Positions 25,735 to 36,218 of a stretch of DNA of 64,000 bases are shown here, in pieces. Made by a program: the position numbers and the translations under genes. This stretch comes from Dactylonectria macrodidyma (Eukaryota > Ascomycota > Sordariomycetes > Hypocreales > Nectriaceae). A model generated the notes under the pieces. That model saw only the letters and a program-made list of their open reading frames with translations. It was not told the origin of the DNA and did no database searches. The DNA is taken from NCBI GenBank assembly GCA_020744425.1, contig JAGMUV010000023.1, forward strand, positions 124,001-188,000. Direction: 5' to 3'. Positions within the stretch are counted from its first letter, which is position 1; every line of letters starts with the position of its first letter.

Positions 25735-26624
25735 TTAGATCCGGGACTTGATGTCCTCGCAGAGCTGCTTGAGTTGATCCATGTCAGCTGACTGGGTAGG
25801 CCATCGAATACCCAAACCTTCCGTCTCATTTGGCTTGGGAATCTGCAATATCGATTAACACATGAGCTGATCAAATGGTTTGGCGGATAAATTCGGCCAG
25901 GTAGGTCGACGCATCGCGATGTGGGATTGGCCTTACCATGTGAAAGTGAACCTAATATCATCGTTAGTCTCACTCATGGGCGGGATTGGGGGAGAAGGGG
26001 AACTCACATGATGAACCTGCTGGTGAGCTATGGTACCGTTGTTCTGAAGGACGTTGTAATCGGTTACACCGGAGGCATTGATAACCTTTTTGAGGGTAGG
26101 CTGGTTGGAAGGAATTGAGGATGCTTAGCATTGCTCTGCCATGTACTCGCCTTCGAGCTCTTAGGATCGAGGAGTGGGTGTGTGACTTACGAGGATATCG
26201 GTGAGTTGGTCATCGGGGATATCAGCAAGCTTGGCACCGTGGTACTTTGGGATGACGAGCTGCAGGGTAAAATATGTCAATCATCGGCTCCTGGTCTCAT
26301 CGCAGTACGTTGGTGGAGAAATGAGAGGTGAGGGGAAGCTGTAAATCGATGTGGAGGAATGCCGAATGCCGGTAAACCATCAATTGACAATTGAGGCAAA
26401 GAACTTTAATAGAACGGAGAGTGACCTACAGCGTGACCCTTGCTGATGGGACCAATGTCGAGGAATGCGAGGACTTTTTCGTTCTCGAAAAGCTTCATGC
26501 AAGGGATCTCACCTAGTCGAAGAGGGTCAGTAAGCTCCGCGTGGGTGGCGTCATGGTGACGGCCTGGGATTTGGTTCTTTCACTTACCCTTGATGATTTT
26601 GCAGAAGATGCAGGCGGCGGACAT
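25735..26624 (-). CDS. HNT1: HIT-family nucleotide hydrolase (Hint/Hnt1)
   Basis: Hint/Hnt1 proteins hydrolyse adenosine phosphoramidates such as AMP-lysine or AMP-NH2. Six exons (26624-26588, 26512-26430, 26259-26191, 26100-26008, 25951-25937, 25842-25735) join to 134 residues, the usual length. Seen are CIFC (residues 5-8), KLFENEKVLAFLDIGPISKG, LVIPKYHGAKLADIPD and the catalytic triad H94-V-H96-F-H98-M-I. Exon 5 is only 15 nt and encodes VHFHM, so the triad is assembled over three exons. All introns are GT-AG, 56-170 nt. No targeting signal is visible, so the protein is likely cytosolic or nuclear. Without the 15-nt exon the triad would be lost while the frame is kept. Confidence 0.95.
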
Positions 26625-27515
26625 GATGAGAATGAGGCTCAAAGGGTGACAGTGAATGTGTATTCGGAGATTATCAGTGGTTTACGAAGAAGGAATAAGT
26701 TGGAGGAGGGAGGGTGATCGAGATATTATAGGTGCCCACAGATACAAAGAGCTCGCAGGAGCTCCATCGGCTGTATGGAGGGGGATTGCAGCTGTGGGTT
26801 CCTAAGGCATCTGTGGAAAGGGGTATATAAGATCAAATTTGACCGTCGACTTTCGGAGTGGGACCTTCCATCGAACTCACCTCTTGCCTTTTACCAGATG
26901 TGACCGTGGGATTGGCCCAACAGACTCCATTCTCCCAATCTTTGGCAACTCTTCGTCTGGAAGTTCCGGATTCGAATTTTTGTTTTTTGCCCTTTTCTTT
27001 AATCTACATCGGCTTGCGATTCCTCTGAAATTATTTTTAGACCCGTCAAGTGTTCGGTTGGTGTCTTATTCCTCGTGTGCAGAAATGTCCATGATCGTTG
27101 GTTCTGCTCCATTTCAAGGTTGAAAAGCGAGGCTGCATGTACGTCATCCTGCGAGGGGTCACTTGACGGTACGTACCCAGCCACAATGGGGCGGACCCCT
27201 CCAAAAGATGGTGGTGCCAAACCTGCCTGTAGAGCTGCCTGCAAATTACAGCAACCATCCATGATCTTCACTTGTCAGCTATTATTCGGTAGCCTTCCTT
27301 CCTAGCTCTCTCGAGTGTCTATTTGTCCGACTCATTTTGCCGCTTAAAACGAGGCTCCCTTCGCCTTGGTTTTTTTTTACGGGGCCCGTTCTTCCAACCT
27401 CATCAACCGCTGTCGGTCTCAACTTCTTCGACCTTGCTTACCCTGGACTGTCAACGACATCATCAGGCACCACCAGTTCAAACGCTCCAACAACACCAGC
27501 GCATCATACATCGCG
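26625..27515. other. Divergent promoter region between HNT1 and MOG1
   Basis: An 891-bp region shared by two divergent genes. A TATATAAG element lies at about 26824-26831, about 200 bp upstream of the HNT1 start and nearly symmetrical, so it could serve either gene. A poly-T run lies just before 27380 in the likely MOG1 leader. No coding sequence is recognised. Confidence 0.45.
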
Positions 27516-28252
27516 ATGCCCGAGTTCGTCAGCACCCCGCTCTTTGGCGGCGCAATCGTCGCCGACTTGCCCTCTAACTTTGCCGACGTCAGGTACGCGC
27601 CTCGCTCCCGTTCCTCTCTGCGCGCAAACAACCGTGCCTTTGTCACTCGTCCCGTACTAACCAGTTACCACTCGTACAGCAAGCTGCGACAGGTTCCTGA
27701 CAACCAAGAAGTCTGGATCGACCAGGACGGCTTCACTAGCATCATCTTCGACATCACCGAGCGCGTCGGCGGGTCCGGCTCCGGCCCCGAGATCGACGGT
27801 CGGGCCATGACGGCGCATCTGGAGGATATGGTTGGTTCGGACATCGACACTGTCAAGATCTGGAATACCGCCGAGACCGAGTTCAGCCGGCTTGAGTATG
27901 AACCCCTCCTCCCAAGCTCAGCTTCGCAATACTGACATCTTTTCTTTGCAGAACCGGTAACCCTGCCTACACTCTCATCTCTACGCAGACACCCCACGTC
28001 AAGCAGTCCCGCGACGAGACATCCGCCCCCGATTTCACAGCCATCATATTGACCCTGCTGCGCCTCGAGAAGGTCAAGACCGACATCCTCATCACCATCA
28101 ACGTGCCACACATCAAGGGCGAGTACGACGAGGAGGACGTCGATCTCGAGCTCGGACGCCAGGGCAAGCTCATTGGTGATGCTGTCGAGTACTCCGCCCG
28201 CATCTGGTCTTCCTTCAAGATCAAGGACTGGGGCCTATTTGTCCAGTCCTAA
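27516..28252 (+). CDS. MOG1: Ran-binding nuclear import factor Mog1
   Basis: Mog1 binds the GTPase Ran (Gsp1) and promotes nucleotide release, supporting nuclear protein import. Exons 27516-27592, 27680-27895 and 27952-28252 join to 197 residues. The signature FGGAIVADLPSNFADV is followed across intron 1 by SKLRQVPDNQEVW, then TSIIFDITERV, and the C-terminal half has ILTLLRLEKVKTDILITINVP. Introns are GT-AG, 87 and 56 nt. The start is the ATG giving MPEFVSTPLFGG, directly before the conserved domain. It converges on the SprT-like gene (405 bp between stops) and diverges from HNT1. Confidence 0.95.
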
Positions 28253-28657
28253 GTTAGTATAGGCTGGACATGAACCTTGCGCATGGAGGGATGGGTTAGA
28301 CGGATGGCATGCTAGTTATATGGGTGGATATCTCGATTGGCAGGGATAGTAGCATGAATCTTATGAATGAAACGGCCAGCACGTTCGCATTGGGTAGGTG
28401 GAGGAAATGGGTATCTGAAATTGGGTTACTCCATAGTCTAGGATATTAATTATGCCTTGGCGGGAATGATGCTTTGCGGAATGAGTAGTTCACTCATCCC
28501 CGAGCTTGAATTGAACTAGGTAGTCAAATTAGATGCCACAACACTTGGTCTAGAACGATGACATGTGTGTATGCTCATAAATCATTATCGTTATGTCAAT
28601 ATCTAATACAGTATTGAAAACATAGAACAAGGAGCATGAACAGCCACCTGTTTGCCT
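28253..28657. other. Convergent 3' region of MOG1 and the SprT-like gene
   Basis: 405 bp between two stop codons. It is moderately AT-rich toward the right and probably holds both 3' UTRs. No other feature is seen. Confidence 0.5.
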
Positions 28658-30781
28658 CTATACCTCCTCTTTAAGAGTCAGATCGACCATCTTCTCAACC
28701 ATATTGTCCACAGTCGCCTTGCTGTCTTTGCCAGCCTTACTGGGCCCTCCTTGCTTCGCCCACTTTGCCGCTATCAGTTTCATGACCTCCTTTTGCGGAG
28801 TCCCCGGATTCTCCTCACGCACAATTGCCATCTGCTCCTTGAAAAACACCTGGTACTGACTTGTCGTCTTGCCCCCTTTTCTGGGTACTGGCTTTGTTTG
28901 TCGCAACATCCCCTTGCAACTGCCGCAGCGATGCCGCTGAGGGTCGATGCTCTTGGAGTGACGCTTGAATTCCATAGTGCACGCTTCGCACTCCCACACG
29001 TACTTGAAATCAATATCGTAGCTATGCTTGGTCGTCACCTCGATACCTCGGTTCGCAAATACACGCGAGCACTGGGCTGCCCAGATCTTGAATTCTCTGC
29101 CATGTGGGTTGTTGGTTATGCCACTGACCATGAAGTTGGCTAAGTGACAGAACTCGTGCGCCAGGACGTTGAGCAGTCGATGATCGTCATCAATGACCTT
29201 TTCAGCGAGTTCAATGGAAGCGTGGTGTTTGTACTGCACTGATACCTGCGTGCCGTCGGCCTGCCGTGTACGAATCGTTTCCCGCCGCCAGCTCGCGCGA
29301 CCAGCCGTGGTGTTGAGCGTTTTGGACCAGACGAGTTTCACGCCGCCTGTAGACTCAGCTAGCTCAGCAATCTGGCCTTTGGTGATTTCGCGGTCCAGCT
29401 CGCCTAGGAAACTCTCAGCTAGGGCGTGCTTTCTGGCACCAAACGCCTTCTTGCTCTCCGCTTTGGGCGCCTTCTTCGGACTCGCCTTGGAAGGACTCTT
29501 GGCTGCCGGAGGGAGTATGAGCTTCCGAGGCGAGTGTTGGTCGTTCCAGTCGTTCACAAGATCCTGACTCCAGAAAGCGTCCATGCTTGGCCCATGAGGT
29601 GTTTCGGGAATCTTGTTTCTTTTGGTAGGCGATTTTAGGCCTTGTGCCTTGGAGGCTCTTGGAGGGGTACTGGGTGGCGTCGTGAAATCGTCCCGTTTCG
29701 TGGTCTTGCTTTCTTCATCTGAAAAGTCTTGGAGATGGAGCCGTAGTTTCGAGAGGCTATCTGCAAGGTCGTTTGCAGTTGACTTGGTCTTTGAGGTTTT
29801 GGATCGTTCGTCTTTCTTGTACTCCCGCGAGGTTATCCTGGCCCGAGAGGTCGTTCTTGCTCCTGGTTCTCGGCCTGAGGGTAATATCTCTCCTCCTAAG
29901 CCTGTGGTGATTTCCCGTCGTCCAAGATTCATGGGGTCGAGTGCGGGAATATTTTTCATTGACGTGGCATTCTTCTTCGCCTTTGATGCATTTCGGCCTT
30001 TCCCGAGGGTAGATTTCGTAGCGAGTTTTCTCTGCGATCGAAATGGTGACTCGTCGGTGTCCGAGTTGAACGCAGAACTGACTTCAGATGATTCCTCTTC
30101 TGCAGTCTGATATATGCTAGGATCTTCGGCTTCGCCATTCTCAACAAGTGTCTCGGTTTCTGACTTGTCCAAGTCCTCGGCCATTTTTGACGCCTTTGAT
30201 GCCCCTTTCGTGACAGTTGTTGAATCTGGTGGTTTGACATCTAGCTTGATTTCCGGCATTGCGCTGGACCTCGTCCTTTGGAGATTTCGAACTCTGCTTA
30301 GCAATGTCTCGTGGTCAGAGCAGCTGACTTGGTCGGCATCCTCATCCTGATCATCCTGATCATCGATGATTTGGGGCCGCCTCCTTTGGATTCTCCTCAC
30401 ACGTAAAGGAGGCTCGTCATCTTCCTCACTCTCGGCATCAGAATTGGAGAGTGAACTCTTGGTGGTTTTCACTTTAGGCACTTGCCTCGCCCTGCGTCGG
30501 GGCTCTGTTGCTTTTGTTCCCTCGCACACTAAAGGGCTTTCGGGCGCCTCAGAAGTCCATTTTTGGAAGAGAGGGTTGGATGAGCCTTGGCTGGATTCAC
30601 CAAGCCGACGCACTCGACGGGTCCCAGACTTGGATGCGGCCTTGGTAGCCAAAGGTTTCGCCTCATTCTTGGGCTTTGGGTCCGCCTCTCTCGTTGCTCT
30701 GGTGCTGGATTCTCGGAGAAGCGTTTTCAAGTCCGGAAGATCATCGTCGCTAGAGGGACAAAATTCGGCCAGGCGAGCCAT
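28658..30781 (-). CDS. SprT-like zinc protease-domain protein with C-terminal HMG box (GCNA-like)
   Basis: A single exon encodes 707 residues from the first ATG (MARLAEFCPSSDDDLPDL). Residues 1-440 are disordered and rich in Ser, Asp, Glu and Lys/Arg, with many SP and TP sites. The SprT-like domain spans about residues 470-610: the zinc-binding helix is H542-E-F-C-H546 (LAHEFCHLANFM), followed by CEACTMEFKRHSKS and HRCGSCKG, a CxxC...CxxC zinc ribbon. The last 70 residues (SQYQVFFKEQMAIVREE...KLIAAKWAKQ) look like an HMG box. This layout matches GCNA/ACRC-type proteins, which process DNA-protein crosslinks; the role is inferred from relatives such as Spartan. The promoter side faces the 5.4-kb gap before FKS1. 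Confidence 0.9.
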   Translation of the reverse strand: MARLAEFCPSSDDDLPDLKTLLRESSTRATREADPKPKNEAKPLATKAASKSGTRRVRRLGESSQGSSNPLFQKWTSEAPESPLVCEGTKATEPRRRARQVPKVKTTKSSLSNSDAESEEDDEPPLRVRRIQRRRPQIIDDQDDQDEDADQVSCSDHETLLSRVRNLQRTRSSAMPEIKLDVKPPDSTTVTKGASKASKMAEDLDKSETETLVENGEAEDPSIYQTAEEESSEVSSAFNSDTDESPFRSQRKLATKSTLGKGRNASKAKKNATSMKNIPALDPMNLGRREITTGLGGEILPSGREPGARTTSRARITSREYKKDERSKTSKTKSTANDLADSLSKLRLHLQDFSDEESKTTKRDDFTTPPSTPPRASKAQGLKSPTKRNKIPETPHGPSMDAFWSQDLVNDWNDQHSPRKLILPPAAKSPSKASPKKAPKAESKKAFGARKHALAESFLGELDREITKGQIAELAESTGGVKLVWSKTLNTTAGRASWRRETIRTRQADGTQVSVQYKHHASIELAEKVIDDDHRLLNVLAHEFCHLANFMVSGITNNPHGREFKIWAAQCSRVFANRGIEVTTKHSYDIDFKYVWECEACTMEFKRHSKSIDPQRHRCGSCKGMLRQTKPVPRKGGKTTSQYQVFFKEQMAIVREENPGTPQKEVMKLIAAKWAKQGGPSKAGKDSKATVDNMVEKMVDLTLKEEV

Positions 30782-31399
30782 TGTGGATATGCTGTAGATG
30801 TAACGGTATGGTGGTTGGCGGATCGCAAAGGGCAACAGCTCAAGTCGTTGGGTCTGGCTGCTCTCCCACAGGCATGTAAGGCTATGAGGTGATACTTCTA
30901 AGTAGGCGACGGATGAGTAAATTTAGATAATACACAGCGCTAGGAAAAGATGGTGGGCATCCTTGTCTCTGCGGCTCTGTAATGAGAATAGAGATGGAGT
31001 TGTTTGACATGACACACCTTGGAATGGTGTATCGATTTGATGTGTAGAAAGCGGTTACCAGGAGCAACCGACCGGCCAGCCAAGCACACATCTGCACCGC
31101 AAAATCACGTGACAGCGAAGATGGCAGTGTCCATGGAATGTAAATTCTGAAGTTAATTGAGAATCTGAGACAAGTCATAACTCATTGGGTCGGACATTTA
31201 ATGTGTAAGAGACACTGTGTAGAATACTTTCAGATACCCAGGCCTTCCGGGGGGGAGGAAACACCACACCAATTTGCCTCATCCACGACAACCCAAGTCG
31301 CTACATGACAGAATAGGGAATAACTAAATTATGGAATAAAACTGAACTAAAAGTGATAAATGCTCTACTAAAGTAGTATATTATAATTATGAGTTTTGC

Positions 31400-31433
31400 C
31401 CCAACATCACTTATAAAGACATACGATGTTGGG
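31400..31433. repeat. Perfect 9-bp inverted repeat
   Basis: CCCAACATC at 31400-31408 is repeated as GATGTTGGG at 31425-31433 with a 16-base loop. It could be a short hairpin or a dyad site for a dimeric DNA-binding protein. GATGTTGTGG follows soon after at about 31440. The function is unknown. Confidence 0.5.
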
Positions 31434-34400
31434 TAAGTCGATGTTGTGGTAAAATGTAACATGGCGACATAGATGAACACTTACGTTCGGATTTGGCAGA
31501 AACATTCACTAGCGCGCTTCTGTTGCACATAGTACTGATAGTGGACGCTTCGGGATCCGCGGTGAATGAAAGTGAGATACGGCATGGTCTATTAATAGGG
31601 CTAATAAGAGTGAGGCCTGTCGTGGCTTCATTATGTAGTGATTCTAGAATAACGGCACGCGGCGTGGGAGTCTGGAGAAAACGACGAGCCTAATCATGGT
31701 AGACCAGGGTTTGCAGGGCTGTGCCCGAGTGTCCCGAGAAAGAGAAGAGTAGTCACGAGTGATGGAGTTAAAGAGCCAATAGTTTACTGGGAATTCTTGG
31801 CTAATGGGTAGTAGTAAATGATAGGCGAGATGTGAATGATTGTTGGGGGTACACGGTGTATTGCATATACGATTATCATTTGAGACGTCGCAGATAGAAT
31901 GACGAGGATGAGGAGGAAAGGGAGGAGCATTCACGCAATCGCGACTAGGCAGGCCGCGACACTAATTGACGTATCGCGATTCATCGAATCCTCCAACTTT
32001 CTCAACCTCTGACAATGCTTCGCCTTCCGTGGTCATGCCTTGGCGTGTCCCTGGTCCTTAGCGCACGGTGAGTGGGAACTAGGAAAAAGGGGGTGGCCAT
32101 CCTCCGGCCCACAGTCGCTTGTCAAGCAGTGCAAGTGGGCCGCACCCCCTAAAAAAAGATACCCCTGAACGTCGACAATGACTGGAGGTTGGGGACTGGA
32201 GACCAGAGTTTGACACTGGTTGAATGATCGCTTGCTAGGCGTCGGTACTTCGAGAGTACAGCAGGGATAACGATGATAGACGTCCAGGGGAGACAGATGA
32301 ATGTGGCAAGGGCCGACGTCTCTTATCTTGACATTTTCCGCGATAGTCGCGCCTCGTCTTTTGATATCTTCTTGCCCGTTAAATCTGCGAAGAGCCTGCA
32401 ATATCCGTTGGGGTCGTTGCTCCATTAGCCGGCGGGTGGCTGCGCGCCAGGCTCGTCTGACATGTTGGCCCGACCAGGCCAGAGGAATCAAGGACTCGCA
32501 AGCTGAAGAGGACATGGGCAAGACGGAGTGCATGTGGACACGAGAGAAAAGGGCGACACTGACGCTGTTCCATTTTGGGGTTGGGATCGGGGATCGTGTT
32601 GTGGTGGGCTTTGGGATCCTCCCCCAGTTCGAGTCTGAAGTGTGTTGAAACAGGGCACACCCCCGGCTAGACTGCACCACTTTGACCACCTATCAGCCAC
32701 TATGCCCGGCCGCGAAAGCATAGTGCTGCGTAGCGCTATGCCGGAGAGTGGGAGCCGTCGTCATCGATGCAAAGAGGTCGGCTCATTGCCAATGGTGCTG
32801 TGGTGGAGGAGAGTGAGATTGGAGGATGGGGGAGCTTGAAAGAAGAAATGATGGGCAAAGACGAAATGGATGACGGGACGAAGCAAGTCACAAGGATCAG
32901 CCAAATTGGGCTTTTCAGTTCCATTTTTGGAAAAACTTTTTTTTTCTGTTCATTTCCCATTGCTAGCACAATGCCTTCAGTGCGTGTCTGTTCCTGCATA
33001 TTAGTACGTGCAGGCAGGCAACGCAGGCGCAGTCTCTTCGGAAGGTCCTCTTCCATCAGCCCCGCTTGATGAATAGCGCACTCCAGGCGCAAGAGTTGTC
33101 AAATGCCTCTTCGCTCTTACAGACACACCTACGAAGTAATTGGCACATTGTACTATTTGTGTACTTAAGCTGTCACTTGTCTTACACTACAAACCCCTTC
33201 GAGACGCGGCATGCGATGGTACCGGGGTGACCTAGCCGTGAGTGAGAGCAATCTAGCCTCGGATGGATCGGACTCCCGGGATCTCGCCGGACGTGGACGG
33301 CTTGACTGCTTGCCAGCAAGGCGGGATGAAAGGAGCTGGACGTATCCACTGGATGACAGAGCAGCCCCGATAGCAGCTTGTCACTCGGCAAAGGAAGCTA
33401 TCAGCTGCAGCATGCAGATAACATGAGACGGAAACACGCTCCTGTATGACAAGAGAACGGCGTAGCAATACAGGCCAGAAAACCAAGGAATCAGACAAGC
33501 AGCGACAGCACGCCGTTGCATTTCAATGTTGATGATCGGCAAGGTGATATGTGGAAAACCTGTTTATCACCCCCCACTCCCCTGCATTTATTCATCAACC
33601 AATATGGTCGACCTAGTCACCATCATGCCGAGCCTTGATTCTTAGACATTTTGAGTGTCTGGTTTCAATGCACAGCGAAGGAAGATGCAAACTACTAAGT
33701 ATCTCTGTGGAAAACACAGTGTCTCTCGAACGGTACCTGCACGGAAAGCACTGCGTTAGTGCGTCTTGTTGCCCACTATGAACGAACGGCATACGAGGTC
33801 GGTGGGACACTGGATGAAGAGGAGATGCAAGGCCACCATCCACTGTTGACATACGAATAAGGCAGCTACCGTGGTGGGATGCCTCAATCTTGAGATACCT
33901 ATAGGCATGGTACAAGGCATCGTTGCAAAGAACTGGTGTGAAACAATGTACCAACTGACCAAGACTGGGGGGAGGAGACGAAGATGGACCCAGCCAGAGT
34001 GCGGCGTGTCTTGAAGTCCCGGACGCGCCGTTCAGGGGATTCGTGGCCTGCGGCTCCAGCGCACATCGGTCAGTGTATACGGGGCCTTCAGGGGACAAGG
34101 CCACCGCCTCCAATGAGGGACGCGTGTCGGGCCATTTCCCATTCTCGCTGGTACCTGAGGGCTACTTGGAGGATAATTCCCGAGAGGCCGGTGTCATTTT
34201 CCAGTGGATCCTCAAACTGAGTGCAGGTCGGAGAGCCTGGACTTAGAGCCTGCCATGCCCATAGTGATCTCCATGTCGCCTCCAGCCTGGCTTACCTCAG
34301 CAAATTAGCAGACTATTATTGGCCCTATGCAAAGGTTTCTCAGCAGAGCAGGGAAGAGGCGGGAGGCACCCGAAGGTTCCGGCTAAGTTCCTTTCATGTA

Positions 34401-36028
34401 GCGGAGCCGGCCCTTGGAGGCGACGAATGCGCTCCAGCTTTTGCGCCCCCCCGCCACCAAAAGGAAAGCTGGTAAAGGAGGATCCAACCGCCAACACCAA
34501 CGCCAGGGCGAGCGTTCGCTCCAAGGAACTGCCCAGCGACCACACCCACACGGCTTTAGACAAACCAACACGGCACCAACCACAGCAGCCCTCTGGCCTC
34601 TGGCCCCTCTCTGCCCCTGGCCGCCCTGGCCTTGATCCAACATGGCCAGTATCCTGGACCCAATGCCCCTGGTTTGCGCTGTGCTGCGCCTGTGCCTGCG
34701 ACTGCGGCTGGCGGGCGCTGGTTCCAACTTTTACTTCAAGCGGCCTGCAAGCACTCTGTACGTGCTACGTACAGTACTCCGTGCAACGTAGACCACACTC
34801 TCTCTTTGATCCCTTCTCGACGCTGTACCAGGGGAAGGGATTGGGGGTTGCCTCTCGCATGCAGAGGAGGGCACCTCAGAGTGAGAGACTGAGCGTGACA
34901 GGGCTGTAGGCATGGAAGCCAGCAAGGAACAACTTGGGACAGAGCAGGATCCACTGGAGACAGCGCACACACGCACCACACTCATCACACCGAGTACCAC
35001 CCACGCATCTACGTACGAAGTACTGCGTCGTAATAAACCCATCAAGTCCGCACAGTGTCTCTCCAGCAAGATCTCCACTGAGTACCTGACGACAAGCGGG
35101 AAGAGTTGTGCCCTGGAAGCTGCCCCCGCGAGACATGGCTACGAATCCTCAGCCAGTGTAGACTTCCACCAAAGATCTTGACCATCCACTGTGACTGCAG
35201 CATCCATGGGTGAGGTGGTACCTAGCGGCAACCAGTGCTTTCCATTAGAAGCGTAGCTGTCTTCCACCTCCTGGCAGGCTGGCTCTCCCTGCGCTTTCCT
35301 GTAACCGTCCACTTTCCCACTCCCACTCCCAGATCCCACCCCCCGACGGAACACGCAACTCCCCTTACTCCATCTCCTGCTCGCACCTTACTCTTCTCTC
35401 TTCTCTTCCTTCCTCCCGGTTGTTCTCCCTCCCTCTTTGCCTCTCACTCCATATCCTAATCGCATTTCCTGGTTTTCCTGTGTGAGTAGTGTGTCCGGGG
35501 GAAAGTCAAAGACAGTCGCTTCTTCGCAACAATTCGTACCCATCGGGGACCAACCTTCGCTCGCTCATTCTACGTTCCCTGCCAATTTCCGCCCGAAACC
35601 CCCCTTGTGCGGTACCGACAAACCCACCCCCCCCGAACCGAGACGTTCAGCGTTTCCTCTCCGCTAAAACCATCCTCCCCTTTGCTCGTCCTGTAACGAG
35701 CATCGCGACGCTCTTTTTCGACCTCGCCAACTTTGCAGGCGACATCCGATACGACGCCTTCATTTGGTCGACCATCGCGTGAATCACGCTCGCTTTCTTC
35801 ACCAGCGTGGTCAATTCGTCCCTCGTCGACTTCATTGACGGCTGCTCAAACTCTTTCGGCCAACCATCAGCTCAGCCACGTTCTGCACGCCGCTGGACCT
35901 TTAGGCCGATCCCCCAACAACACAAACAAAACAACACTTCCTCCGACCATCTCGCTGTGCCGGTCACGCTTGTTTACCCTCGCCTTCGTTACGTTGCCTC
36001 CATCCGCTATTCCCATGTGCTCCTCGAG

Positions 36029-36199
36029 GTGAGTTCAGATTGCTTGTATTTGCACTTTATTCAATCCCCGCCCGTGTCAGGCCTAGCAACCGTTTTTGCG
36101 ATGGGAAGAGTCGAGGCCTCCTTCAATTCCAGTTGCCCCATTATCTGCTCCCCCTAACTCGATCGCATAAGCTGACCAGCGCCCTTGTTCCTCCGTTAG
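36029..36199 (+). other. Candidate 5' UTR intron of FKS1
   Basis: A strong donor GTGAGT starts at 36029. Two acceptors are possible: CAG at 36078-36080, giving a 52-nt intron, or TAG at 36197-36199, giving 171 nt with CTGAC or CTAAC branch sites upstream. The start codon at 36219 follows closely. Only transcript data could choose between them. Confidence 0.4.
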
Positions 36200-36218
36200 A
36201 TAATAACACTACAGAAAC

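Larger units (their letters stand above)
30782..36218. other. 5.4-kb gene-free region upstream of FKS1
   Basis: No conserved protein was recognised on either strand. Open frames such as 32033-32689 (minus), 33613-34113 (minus) and 34319-34909 (plus) overlap others and lack motifs. Visible elements are an AT-rich patch at 31310-31390, a perfect inverted repeat at 31400-31433, a T run at 32935-32945, ACGTAC-rich palindromic motifs near 34757-34790 and 35010-35025, and a strongly pyrimidine-rich stretch at about 35370-35450 that probably marks FKS1 transcription starts. A long leader for FKS1 is likely. A lineage-specific gene or non-coding RNA cannot be excluded. Confidence 0.5.

Noticed and set aside
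30782..30835. Upstream extension of the SprT-like protein to 30835
   Set aside because: The extension begins at a TTG codon, not ATG. The first ATG is at 30781 and starts a family-like N-terminus.
32033..32689. 218-codon minus-strand open frame upstream of FKS1
   Set aside because: No motif, signal or homology is recognisable, and overlapping frames on both strands are equally long. Kept only as part of the gene-free region.
34319..34909. 196-codon plus-strand open frame upstream of FKS1
   Set aside because: Shadowed by other frames on both strands, with low-complexity Pro/Arg/Cys content and no family features.
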